Source of the DNA: Bidens hawaiensis
Lineage: Eukaryota > Streptophyta > Magnoliopsida > Asterales > Asteraceae
Direction of reading: 5' to 3'
Assembly: GCA_021521415.1 (NCBI GenBank)
Contig: JAIQDT010000669.1
Location: 1-64,000, forward strand
DNA: 64,000 nucleotides
The notes under the pieces are model-generated. The model saw only the letters and a program-made list of their open reading frames with translations. It searched no databases and was not told the origin of the DNA. The number at the start of each line of letters is the position of its first letter. The first letter of the stretch is position 1. Made by a program: the position numbers and the translations under genes. Positions 11,216 to 20,734 of the stretch are shown here, in pieces.

Positions 11216-13642
11216 GGCTATTTGGCAAATGCTGAATCATTAAGTACTGAATCAGTAAGATGTTTGAATGCTTAAGAGTATCTGAACGAATAAGTGCTGA
11301 ATGAGTAAGTGATGTTTGGTTGGGCATCTGAATAACTATGCAGAATTACTATTTTGCCCTTCTAAATTAATAGCAAGCATGCGGTTTGAACAAATAATCT
11401 ACCGAGTATGTTGAACCAAATTGAATCAAACTACCAACAACAATACTTATCACAAAATAGCAAGCCAACATTTTATGTTAAAACAAACTACCAAATCACG
11501 ATCAAACAAATTAAACACTACATAATAAGAAACAGATTAGAAAGACAAATTAAAGAAGTAACTAGTATAAAGTGTATTAAATAAACACAAAATAATATAA
11601 AGTGTATGCTGGTTTTCACAATAAAGGAATCATAATCCAATATTACAACAATATGTTCTACACCAAATCGATGTCACTTGCTTGTAATCAATTACGCCTT
11701 GCTAAAGTATATGAGAAAACCAACTTGATATCCATTTCCTTGGGATGCATCAGTTTGGCGTTCAATAGATTGGCGTTCAATCTTCCAAATATAATTTTGT
11801 TCAATTTGCAATAACTTTACGATCGTGGCCCAAAAGTGCCCAACTCCAACAACGCAAACAATGACGTCCAAAGCAGAAAACGAAAAGACATGCACGTTTA
11901 AGAGCCAACACAATTTAAATTAATGCACAACAAAACAAGACAATTTACATGACAAAAATAACTAAGCATACATTCAGCATAAGATTGAACCGTCTAACTC
12001 ATAAAGCATCCAACAAATAGTCACTAACATCCATATCAACAAAATAAGCAATATTTAAACACAAACGAGTCAAAGATTTGCTCAACTATTGTTCAATTAG
12101 CATGACCCTTAATTTCTCACAACGGGTGTTACTAGTTATTTAAGTCATTCTCACATAAAGATTGTGTAAGATAAACTTTACAAATGTAACGGGCCAAAAC
12201 GACCTGCTTACTAATTATAATGTAGGAGCTTGCATAACCCATTTACTTGTACTTTTAAACTGATAACACACCCTCCAATAGTGAATGCAATCAATTTAAT
12301 TCAGCAATATATGTTATTGATCAAGCATGTATAAACATTCGCCTTTAACTTATTTTTATATAATTAATTTTGTTGTGCAGCGCATTCTGCGCAGCTGCGT
12401 TCATCGACTGATTTGACCCCTAAATGACCTTACTTTTCTCTGTTCTAAACTTCTACAGAAACTAGACCCCTCAAGGTTTCCAACCATATAAAGAACACTC
12501 TAAACGGACACTCGGTTGATTTTATATGATTTTTAACAAATTCAGTAGAGAAGCTGTCAAAAAGTTGTGAAAATTATAATTATGGTTCTTCCCTAATTCG
12601 ACCCAAGACTTATTTACATCCCCAATCATGGCTCAAACCAAAAATAAACACTTCTGTTATGCTACAAGCATCAAATGTACCTAAGATATCCCAAATCCAT
12701 TCACAAACATCGTTAAACACATGCAAGGCTACAACTTTTTAAAGCTTCAATTTTTTTAGTTTCATTCACAAACCCCGAATTTTTGTTTGGGTTCGCTTAT
12801 TTCCGTTACAGATCAGTTTTTCCAACACATGATGCACAAATTGCACACTCATCGATCACAATTTTTAACTAATACATAATTTAAAATATAAGAGATTACA
12901 CAGATTGCAAAATACACAGATTACACACTCATCTACATACTAAACATGTAAAGTCCCTTAATATATCAAAACTCAAAAGCTTTGTACACAATCAGGAAAT
13001 TCAAAAGGAGTCTCAAATTGGAAGAAGAACGAGCTAACAGATTATCTCCCGGTCTTTGCAACTATAGTGTTAATAAAAACTTTAGCCAATCAACATTTGT
13101 AACAACTTTAACATCAAACTCATCACATTCAACAAAACCTAAATCATAATCAAAATAACCCCAAAACCTGAACCAAATTTCTAGCACAAAAGTGTTTCAA
13201 TTTTTAACCCTAATTGACCAATTAACCAGCAAATTTGAATAAAAATCAATTGGCATAAACTGAACATCAATTAGCACATATTTTTAAGACATAGGCAGAC
13301 ATATGCAAATGAATCTTGTAATTTGATGAATCTTTATAAGATTTAACATAAATTGAAGACAAAAATCATACCTGTTGTGAGTGGAATCAGGCAGAAATCG
13401 AGGATGATGGTGGTTGTGTGCATTAGTCAGTCATCCAGAAGAGAAGAAGGAATGAATGATGCGTGGGCAATTAGGTCATCTTCCCATTCAGTTCCTATTC
13501 AGTGATGTTTTAAAACTGAATGGTTAAGAGCTTCATTCAGCATTCAGATGTGAGCTTGGAATGAAACAAACACTCTGGAGTCTGAGCGAATCAGACTTCA
13601 AACCCATTCAGACCCATTCGGATCTCAAACAAACACACCCTT
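11216..13642. mobile_element. Tourist/PIF-Harbinger-like non-autonomous element
   Basis: About 2.4 kb with related inverted ends: left GGGGCTATTTGGC, right complement GGGTGTGTTTGTTTG. Subterminal GCTGAAT/ATTCAG motifs repeat at both ends. It sits exactly in the last codons of the UGT76 pseudogene: the left flank ends ATTAACAACTA and the right flank resumes TTAGTCGA, matching the unbroken paralog (ACTTAGTC at 43549-43565), so a 3-bp TTA-type duplication fits. No transposase is seen. The interior shows no recognised gene. Confidence 0.6.
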
Positions 13643-13672
13643 AGTCGAATGTATTTTATCGTCTTGACTTGC

Positions 13673-14548
13673 AAAAATCCGTTGCAACTCTATATATCCA
13701 GGAACAAAATCACAAGTGACTATATCGATCTATGCAGTGATGTAATTCTTTTTGTTTTAATGTGATTAATGGAGAGAGAGCTGCGAATGCAAGACTTGTG
13801 ATATTTATTTATTTCTTTCTAATTTTTGCAACACATATTTGCAACAAATAGTAATATTGATTGTTGATTTTTACTAACAAAAGGATAGAACTAGACGGAA
13901 ATTTCGATTGAATAAAAAAAGGTATTCTTTATATTGAACTGCTCAAACCGAAAAACATGTTTAAAAACATACCTTTGTCGCAAGTTTATATACAAAAAAA
14001 TTAGGGATTTTTAGCTTAAAATGTGTAGGAATTTGCGACATGATTTTTTACATTATTGGAAATTTTCATAGGAAATTAGCACCTTAATTTTCTAGATTTG
14101 AACCGTTCGAACCATTCAGAGCAATTCAATTCGATCAAACCAAAAATAATCGGTCGATTGAAATATATACGGTCCGATTTTTTAATTGACGATTTATATA
14201 TAGTTTGAAAGTAGTTGTGCAAAATTAACAGTTATTATTATTTTAGGAATATAAAGCTAGATATTGTATTTTCAAGTCACGTTGAACCACATATTTTTAG
14301 GTCACGTTTCAATTTATTTGAGTGAACCACACTTTCAGGTCAAGTTAGTCATGCTCAGCATTCCTATTTTGACAAGTCAAACAAAACAAAAATAGAACGA
14401 ATAAAATGATGAAAAGTCGCCAAAATTCAATTTGGATACACGGACTGGCCGGTACATGTTATCATAATATGAACGTAAATTAATATGTGAACTCAAACCA
14501 GTCCTTCAATAGTCTTCTAGCTTGGCTCTACTTTGAGCCTTACTGAAT
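13673..14548. other. Spacer and promoter region before the truncated UGT76 gene
   Basis: AT-rich spacer. The last about 150 bp contain blocks shared with the upstream region of 41953 (for example AATTCAATTTGGATAC and TTAATATGTGAA), so they are likely UGT76 promoter and 5' leader sequence. No transposon boundary was found. Confidence 0.4.
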
Positions 14549-15644
14549 ATGGAGACCAATGGTAGCCACGGTATCACCCGTTGCCAGCGAATAATATTGT
14601 TTCCGCTACCTTTTCAGGGTCACATCAGTCCCATGCTTCAGCTAGCAAACATTCTTCATACTCACGGTTTCAAAATAACCATTATACACACCGAATACAA
14701 CTCTCCTAACCCTTCCAACTACCCTCACTTCATCTTCAAGTCCATCAAGGACCGGTTTTCCGAGATCACTAACAAGTTGCCTGGTAACCTAGACGCTAAC
14801 TATTTTCTTAAGTACCTAAATGAAAGTTGTGTAGATTCGTTTAGGGACTGTCTTGCTACGTTGTTGGCGGAATCAGGTGAAGAAAGGGTTGCTTGTGTAA
14901 TTACCGATGCTGTTTTCTACTTCGCGCAAGCGGTGGCAGATGACATGAAGCTACCTCGGATAGCGCTTAGGACAAGTAGTCTTGGTTGTGTCCTTGCTTA
15001 TAATGTGTTACCCTTTCACTCTAAAAAGGCTTACTTTAACCTTACAAAACAAGGTTTGTCAAATACTTTCATGTCATTCTAATTATCACCATAAATATAG
15101 TACTATTTACATCCCAATTATATATTTTAGTTTATATATCAACTCTTCAAATTAGCTAGTTTGATTAATGACATATATATTTTTTTATACTAGACTAAAT
15201 GTTTGGTCAATGCATCCAGATTCAGATTATGAAGAACCAGTGCCAGAATATCCAACTTTGAAATTTAAAGACATTGTAAAGATCACAAACAACCCACAAG
15301 GTATGGGAGACTTTACAAACAACATGCTTAACCAAATGAAGGCATCATCAGGGATCATATGGAACACCTTCAAAGAACTCGAAGAATGCGAACTAGAAAA
15401 ACTCTCCCAAGATTTTCCTGTTCAAAGCTTCACTTTAGGTCCATTCCACAAGTATTTCTCAGCGTCTACGAGCAGCTTGATCGAGCAAGACCGAACTATT
15501 TTCTCATGGCTAGACAAACAACCTTCCAAGTCAGTAGTATATGTTAGCTTTGGAAGTGTGGCATACATAACCGAGTCAGAGTTTCAAGAAGTGGCTCATG
15601 GTTTGGATAATATGGGTTTACCTTTTTTAAAGAGCATCATGTAA
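14549..15644 (+). pseudogene. UGT76 gene truncated before the donor-binding domain
   Basis: Exon 1 is 14549-15053 (METNGSHG start), carrying the [17 protein letters not shown] segment with the catalytic His and the ITDAVFYFAQAVAD segment with the partner Asp. A GT donor at 15054 and an AG acceptor at 15218-15219 define an intron of 166 bp. Exon 2 starts at 15220 with SDYEEPVPEYP and keeps KASSGIIWNTFKELEE and VVYVSFGSVAY. After GLDNMGLPFL the frame enters unrelated sequence and stops at 15642-15644. The missing part includes the whole PSPG box, which binds UDP-glucose, so the product would be about 310 residues against about 455 in the intact paralog and could not bind donor. Everything up to the break is open. 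Confidence 0.85.
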
Positions 15645-15754
15645 TTTACTCTTTTACACTCATCCAAGAAAGTCAATATACGTGTCCAACTAACCGTCAC
15701 CGATTGATGTAATTAATCCATCGAGATCTTCAACCACCTTCCTTCTTACGTTAA
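15645..15754. other. Foreign sequence replacing the UGT76 3' half
   Basis: The sequence from about 15630 to the Helitron terminus at 15755 has no similarity to any other UGT76 copy in the window. It marks a deletion or rearrangement breakpoint. Confidence 0.4.
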
Positions 15755-15782
15755 CTAGTATTTTACCCGTCCGGTGGACGGG
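15755..15782 (-). mobile_element. Helitron 3' terminus, reverse orientation
   Basis: On the minus strand a 7-bp-stem hairpin (CCCGTCC, loop, GGACGGG; 15766-15782) is followed 7 bp later by CTAG (15755-15758) and a T-A context in the flank. This is the hallmark of a Helitron 3' end. The same hairpin family ends at 41731-41758 in the other orientation. The 5' end, to the right, was not located. Confidence 0.65.
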
Positions 15783-16513
15783 AACTTTAACGCGGGAATT
15801 TGACGACTACATAATACTATCTTTCTAATAATATTTCATGTAATAATAAGAAACTATCTTTCTTTGCACTATATAAAAAAACATGGCTCATTTTAAAAGA
15901 CCGGCTTCAATAAAAGGAACATATAGCAATGATGATGTTGATCATTTCTGATTTCCTTCCCAGGTTCATTTTGAGACCTAATTTTATATCAGTCCACAGA
16001 ACCCAAACGTCATTCCTCATTGCTCGACGCTTGAAATATGAAATGTATGCTAGACATAGATTTCCTCACACAATTGACAAACCCATCTATACCGGAGTTT
16101 GTCGACCACCAACCAAAATCACACATGAATACTGCTGCATGATTTAGGATCAAACCCATTTAATTATTCAGCTGAAACCATAATCGGAACGTCATAATCA
16201 AATTAATCATTGCATGAACATGAGGCACACTGTCAAAATAAACATTTTAAAAGAATAAACTCTTAAAGGAATCCAAAGGATAAAATAAAACCTCTTCAAC
16301 ATTTTAATAAACCCACAAATACCCATATAGATAGCAAACAACTCACCAACATCTACCACTAAACTCATAATCTTTTTTAAATGATAAAAAGCTTCAAGCA
16401 TCTAAAATTTCATTATGATCCTCAATCTCATGTGACAACATTGTCGATACTTGATAATAGATAAAGAAACACGAAAATCGTTCAGAGAATATATTTATAC
16501 AAAATTAAAATGG
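15783..16513. other. Non-coding DNA, probably Helitron interior
   Basis: No motif-bearing frame is seen. It lies on the inner side of a reverse-oriented Helitron 3' end and downstream of exon-like fragments on the same strand, so it may be element interior. Confidence 0.35.
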
Positions 16514-16663
16514 CTACATAATTATTGAAAACGAAACATGCCCTTCTTTCTGTATAACCACTGTCCACTGGGTATGTTCCTGTATGAACGTGTTTAAATG
16601 GTTGAGCTCTTCTCCGTGTTCACTCACCACAGCACGAGCCACGTCATCTATACCAACCATGCC
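16514..16663 (-). pseudogene. Exon-like host gene fragment (unidentified)
   Basis: The minus-strand segment 16663-16514 reads as 49 residues and a TAG stop, beginning GMVGIDDVARAVVSEHG and rich in charged residues. It is preceded by an AG consistent with a splice acceptor. The codons are non-repetitive and look like host coding sequence, perhaps a terminal exon. I do not recognise the family. It lies on the inner side of the reverse Helitron end and on the same strand, as expected of a gene fragment captured by a Helitron. Confidence 0.4.
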
Positions 16664-17117
16664 CTACACATTATTAGAGGGGTCAAGACATGTAAGTTAG
16701 GTGGGTTGGTGTAAATCGTAACAGGTCAAATGAGTTCGGTTCAAACATGTGTATATTAAGTGCGGATTGAGTGGGCCCAAAACACGATTATGTCCACCTT
16801 AAAAGATATGCATGAATAGAAAATTTATCAATATTATTTTCCTAGCATATGGCTCGTTCAATTTTACATTTTTAGTTAAACCATAAACGTATGTCACAAT
16901 TAGTATAGAATACTAAATACCAATAAATAGGTCTTTTTTGTTATAATGCATATCTAACGGGGTTAAAACAAATGACTTAACTAACAGGATAAAGGTTGGA
17001 TGAACGGGTCAATATATCACCTTAAACATATAAAAATGCCTAAATGACTTAAATTAATGCTCAAATAGAATTTTTGGGTCACTACAACCTGACCCCGACC
17101 TGCTTTGAACTGCACTA
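16664..17117. other. Intron-like DNA adjoining the copia target site
   Basis: AT-rich sequence with scattered GGTCAA/GACCCG phrases, probably intron or Helitron interior. It ends at the target duplication CACTA (17113-17117) of the nested copia complex and was contiguous with 32524 before that insertion. Confidence 0.4.
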
Positions 17118-17415
17118 TGTTAGGATTAAACGCACACACGAAACCGAACACGACACGAAAGCAATAAACGAACACGAGGATTTAACGTGGTTCGGTCTAA
17201 ACTGACCTACGTCCACGGGTGGCAACTAGGTATATCTTTATTGAGTGACAAATATTACAAGTACATAATGTTGTTTATATAGAGACTGAACTAGGGTTAG
17301 TAAATTATTATGCAAGAAATCTAAACCGGGCCGGGCTTGGGCCCGACCGCCCATACCCGTCTCCTCTTTTGACTTCATATAATAAACCGGGCCAACAAGG
17401 CCTACGAACCCAACA
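17118..17415 (-). repeat. 3' LTR of the outer copia element
   Basis: 298 bp; differs from 32226-32523 at a single base. The purine-rich tract on the minus strand just inside it (17416-17430) primes plus-strand synthesis in this class. Confidence 0.95.
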
Positions 17416-17513
17416 ATCTCCCACTCGGAGGCCTTGAGTACTCTCGTCTGCACTCCTGATTGTACTTCTGTAATCTGAACATTAAACTTCTTCTAGTTGC
17501 CACCGCCTTCTCA

Positions 17514-18353
17514 TCAATTAACCTGAAGGCCCGTTGAAGCTCCCCGGAGCTCCAACACGTCAGTCATGGCTGAAACTGCCCCTGACCCGTTCTCTGTCCC
17601 TACCGGCTCCCACTGTAACGAACTACCGGATCCTGAGATAACCTGAGAACAAACACTCTCCATATTCAGCAAGTAATTCATTGGAGAGACTTTTACAGCT
17701 GGAATACTGGTTTTCTTAATCCACTGTCGACCTGGAACTGTAACTGAAACACGACCTGTGCTCCCACTGTCACGATGTCCCCCAACTGATTTAACCTTCC
17801 TAGCTCGTTCATCCTGAATCTTCACTTTGGCTCTGGGTTTGTTACTTGCAAAACGAACCTTCTTCTGCCCACGAGATTCTGTGAACCGGACTTTGTCTTT
17901 CACCAAAACTGGATCCACTCCTTTCGGTGACATATCGACCATATACAACGAACCCATTTTCTTGCCACGAGCAACCACGAGATTCCCTTTGACTACTTTC
18001 CACTGCCCATTCCCGAACTTAACATCGTGCCCTTGGTCATCCAACTGCCCAACTGAAATCAAACGTTTCTTCAAACTTGGAATAACCCTCACGTCTTTCA
18101 AAGTCCAAGAAGTACCGGCTGAAGTTATCAAATCAACGTCTCCCATACCCGTAACCTCTAAAATATCATCATTCGCTAGTCGAACCTTTCCAAAATCCCC
18201 AAATTTAAGATTCTTCATCGTTTCACTACAGTGAGTGGCATGAAACGATGCACCAGAATCCATCACCCAAGCATCAACGCTACTCTCAACACTACAAACC
18301 AAAGCCTCATCACTACTGACCCTGTCATCTGTGTCGTCTTCTGTAACGTTCAC
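17514..18353 (-). CDS. Protease-containing frame of the outer copia element
   Basis: A 279-residue minus-strand frame. WVMDSGASFHATHC (about residues 28-41) is the active-site region of copia aspartic protease. SWTLKDVRVIPSLKKRLISVGQL follows, as in the normal order up to the pre-integrase linker. After GSLYMVDMSP the family would run into the zinc-binding pre-integrase domain. Here there is instead a basic, Lys/Arg-rich tail with repeated KVRF phrases and then 80 residues ending near the purine tract. So the whole of integrase, reverse transcriptase and RNase H has been removed while a frame to the element's end was kept. It is out of frame with gag upstream. Confidence 0.8.
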   Translation of the reverse strand: MNVTEDDTDDRVSSDEALVCSVESSVDAWVMDSGASFHATHCSETMKNLKFGDFGKVRLANDDILEVTGMGDVDLITSAGTSWTLKDVRVIPSLKKRLISVGQLDDQGHDVKFGNGQWKVVKGNLVVARGKKMGSLYMVDMSPKGVDPVLVKDKVRFTESRGQKKVRFASNKPRAKVKIQDERARKVKSVGGHRDSGSTGRVSVTVPGRQWIKKTSIPAVKVSPMNYLLNMESVCSQVISGSGSSLQWEPVGTENGSGAVSAMTDVLELRGASTGLQVN

Positions 18354-19057
18354 CTCTTTCTTACTACTCGGACACTGATTCCTGAAGTGTCCTTTCTCTT
18401 TACAACCCCAACATTCAATATCCTTACGAGTCTTAGACTGACTCCTCTTCCCCTACCTCTACCTTCTGTGACTAGCATATTGCCTGATGATTCACCTGAA
18501 CTTCTGCGTCTTGAATCTTCTCCCAGAATCAGATCTCGAATCCCATCGAAAGTAATATTTGTAGACGAACTACAAACTGCAGTCACTGTTTGCGACCAAC
18601 TGTCGGGCAAAGAGGATAATAACAAGAGGCCTTGAACTTCATCATCAAACTTAATGTCAACTGACACTAAGCGGGACAAGATCGAATTAAGATTATTGAT
18701 ATGAGTTGTAACTGACCCACCCTCTTTCATTCTTGTTGTCACTAGCTCTCGGATAAGATAGACTTTATTCGCTGCCGAAGGCTTTTCATACATGTTGGAT
18801 AGCGCCTCCATCATACCACGTGCTGTGGTTTCTTTCATGATGTTAAACGCCACATCTTCCGACAACGACAGAGTAATACAAGCCCTAGCTTTCTTGTCTA
18901 ACTTCTTCCAATCTGCTTCTGACAACTTTTCTGGTTTTTCATCCTCAAACACTACATCCAAGTCTTTCTGACAAAGTAGTGCCTCAATCTGCATCTTCCA
19001 CCAACCGAACTTCTGTCCGTCAAACTTCTGTATCGAAACCTTTCCGTCTTCTGCCAT
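18354..19057 (-). CDS. gag of the outer copia element
   Basis: Start chosen at 19057, where MAEDGKVSIQKFDGQ matches the usual copia gag N-terminus; the frame is open upstream to 19111, but those 18 residues are hydrophobic and untypical. Helices of the gag domain follow, including FGWWKMQIEALL and a TRMKEGGSVTTHINNL segment. Near 18440 the frame shifts by one base, so the CCHC zinc knuckle (18372-18413, C-x2-C-x4-H-x4-C) lies in the next frame, continuous with the protease frame. In an active relative gag and protease would be one protein. The role is particle assembly and RNA packaging in the cytoplasm. Confidence 0.8.
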
Positions 19058-19748
19058 AACAATGACTAAAACGAAAAACTGGATAAAAAACAGAGACATA
19101 CACAGCAACACGAACCTGGACTTAACGACTGTTCTACTGAACTCTGTTAAAAAATCAACCTATTTTAAACGTGCAGCGGAATAACGAACTGTAAATTAGA
19201 AAACAGAAACTTTAACCGAAACGATAAAACCTGACAAACGCGGTTGGCACTGGTTCTCCGTTTCTTTAACGCGTCTTCTGACTTAAAACTGTTCTTCAAA
19301 GAAAATAGGATCTTGATATAATTGTTCTTGGCTCATACTTTGCAACTAGGAGATCGGCCCGCAAACTGAATCGAACTTTGCTTGCTGGTTGCTTGTGATT
19401 GACTTTTCCTTTTTTTTTTCACGTGAGGACACCAATTAATATGAAAACACAAGAAACTCTCAAATAATAATTTTTGTGGTAGTACCACTTTGTTCTCACG
19501 CAAACACCCCCAAAAAAAAACCTCAATATTTCTGGCCAAAGAAAATTCAATAGTCCAACAAACAACCTAATCTTGGTCAGAACCCCCTAGTCACGCCGCC
19601 TTTATCCAAACAAAAGGCAACCAATAATATCTAAATTTTGCCTCTCTCTCTCTCTCAAACCCACACTCACAAATTAAATCAAGTCTCCTGCCGAAAAAAT
19701 GCAAACAAAAGTTTCCCGCTAGATAACCGGCGAGGCTGCCGTGTCTGT
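19058..19748 (-). other. 5' leader of the outer copia element (part next to gag)
   Basis: Untranslated leader; it was continuous with 32097-32225 before the inner element inserted at TCTGT (19744-19748). It contains CT-rich tracts around 19640-19660 and no supported gene. Confidence 0.7.
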
Positions 19749-20169
19749 TGTTGGTACATGTGTGTCAGTAGTTCATAGTCTAGCATTTGTAATCGAGTAT
19801 GTAATGTAATTATGTTTTGTTTATGATTGTTTTGTAATACGCGAAGTTGTCAACAAGTTCGCTATGGCGAACTTGTTGAATCAGCGAAGTTATGGACAAC
19901 TTCGCCAATGGCGAAGTTGTCGTGTATAAAACTGTTTCGCTGAAACAGTTTGAGTGTTGGTCGTTTAGGGTTTGTTTCAGTGTGTTTCATATTGGTGTTA
20001 CGTGTTATTTTCTGTAATAGTGACCGTGAGTCACGTGTTCGGTTATCAATATAACGTGGTTGATTTATTGCTCGTGTGATTCTATCTCTACACTCGTAAC
20101 TACCTGCGCAGGGATTACGCACCTGCGTTGTTAGCGATATCCCGTGTACGATCCGTCCAGGAACCTACA
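19749..20169 (+). repeat. 5' LTR of the inner copia element
   Basis: 421 bp, TGTTGG...CTACA. It differs from 31671-32091 at two sites (A/C in the GAGTATGT phrase near 19799, and A/C in GGGATTACGC near 20117). It holds three GCGAAGTT copies, one AACTTCGC and variants between about 19838 and 19955, followed by a TATAAA sequence (about 19926) that is a candidate TATA box. Confidence 0.95.
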
Positions 20170-20171
20170 AT

Positions 20172-20183
20172 TGGTATCAAAGC
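20172..20183 (+). promoter_or_regulatory. Primer-binding site of the inner element
   Basis: TGGTATCAAAGC, two bases after the LTR, matches the 3' end complement of plant initiator tRNA-Met with one change. It primes minus-strand synthesis. Confidence 0.9.
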
Positions 20184-20734
20184 CAATCGGCTCGATTGTG
20201 AGGTTCGGGATTTCACGCGGGTGTAGAAAACGTCTCGTTTGACCTATTCGCGGGACGTGTTTTTGTTGGGATTGAGTTTTGCTAGTGCTTGACAGTCATT
20301 TTCAAGCCTTTGCATTGATCGGGAGCTGCTGGATTGACGAAAACAGATCTGAACAAACTTCCCTGTTCATCGGGCGAAGTTACCGTTCATCGGGCGAAGT
20401 TACCTTTCTTCAGGCGAAGTTGCCGTCGCTGGAATTAGGGTTTTTGGCGAAGATATAAGGATTAGCGAAGTTAACCACAACTTCGCTCACTTCATAAGTT
20501 CGCCTTAGCGAAGTTATCCGCAACTTCGCTTCATACCCAAGTTCGCTCAACTCATAAGTTCACCAGAGCTAAGCGAAGTTATTTTTAACTTCGCCAAATT
20601 CAAGCGAATTTAAGATCTCAGCGAAGTTCTCTTTTCAGCGAAGTTAACCTTCAAGCGAAGTTATTCTTAACTTCGCCTACTGAGCTGTTTTAATATTTTT
20701 TTGTTTTTTCCAGGTTTTTCAGGTTTTTGCAAGG
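20184..20734 (+). other. 5' leader with dense GCGAAGTT/AACTTCGC array
   Basis: The untranslated leader between primer site and gag. From 20371 to 20690 it carries about 9 GCGAAGTT and 4 AACTTCGC copies, several paired as perfect or near-perfect hairpins (20465-20486, 20508-20529, about 20573-20600). It closes with a pyrimidine-rich tract and CAG steps (about 20692-20725) just before the gag ATG. Confidence 0.85.

Larger units (their letters stand above)
6438..13672 (+). pseudogene. UGT76 pseudogene split by two transposons
   Basis: Four pieces of one dead UGT76 gene. Exon 1 begins at 6438 and is recognisable by its FPxPFQGHINRMLQLAN-like segment (about 6484-6545). It is cut after GAATA (6588-6592) by a copia element. 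It resumes at 9184-9262 with the Tyr-Pro-His-Phe segment, then the rest of exon 1 is lost. Exon 2 lies at about 10388-11215, with stops at about 10457 and 10698 and a TGA where the PSPG box has Trp (about 10946). A Tourist-like element at 11216-13642 interrupts the final codons, and the last residues continue at 13643-13672. The paralog at 41953 shows the unbroken arrangement. It cannot make an enzyme. Confidence 0.85.

Noticed and set aside
18231..18635. 134-codon plus-strand frame in the outer element
   Set aside because: It is antisense to the gag/protease frames, which carry recognisable motifs.
19862..20122. 86-codon minus-strand frame present in both LTRs
   Set aside because: It is identical in both LTRs only because the LTRs are near-identical; there is no motif, and it would run against element transcription.
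19838..20690. CRISPR-like array from the GCGAAGTT repeats
   Set aside because: Spacing is irregular, both orientations are mixed, and the context is a plant LTR retrotransposon.
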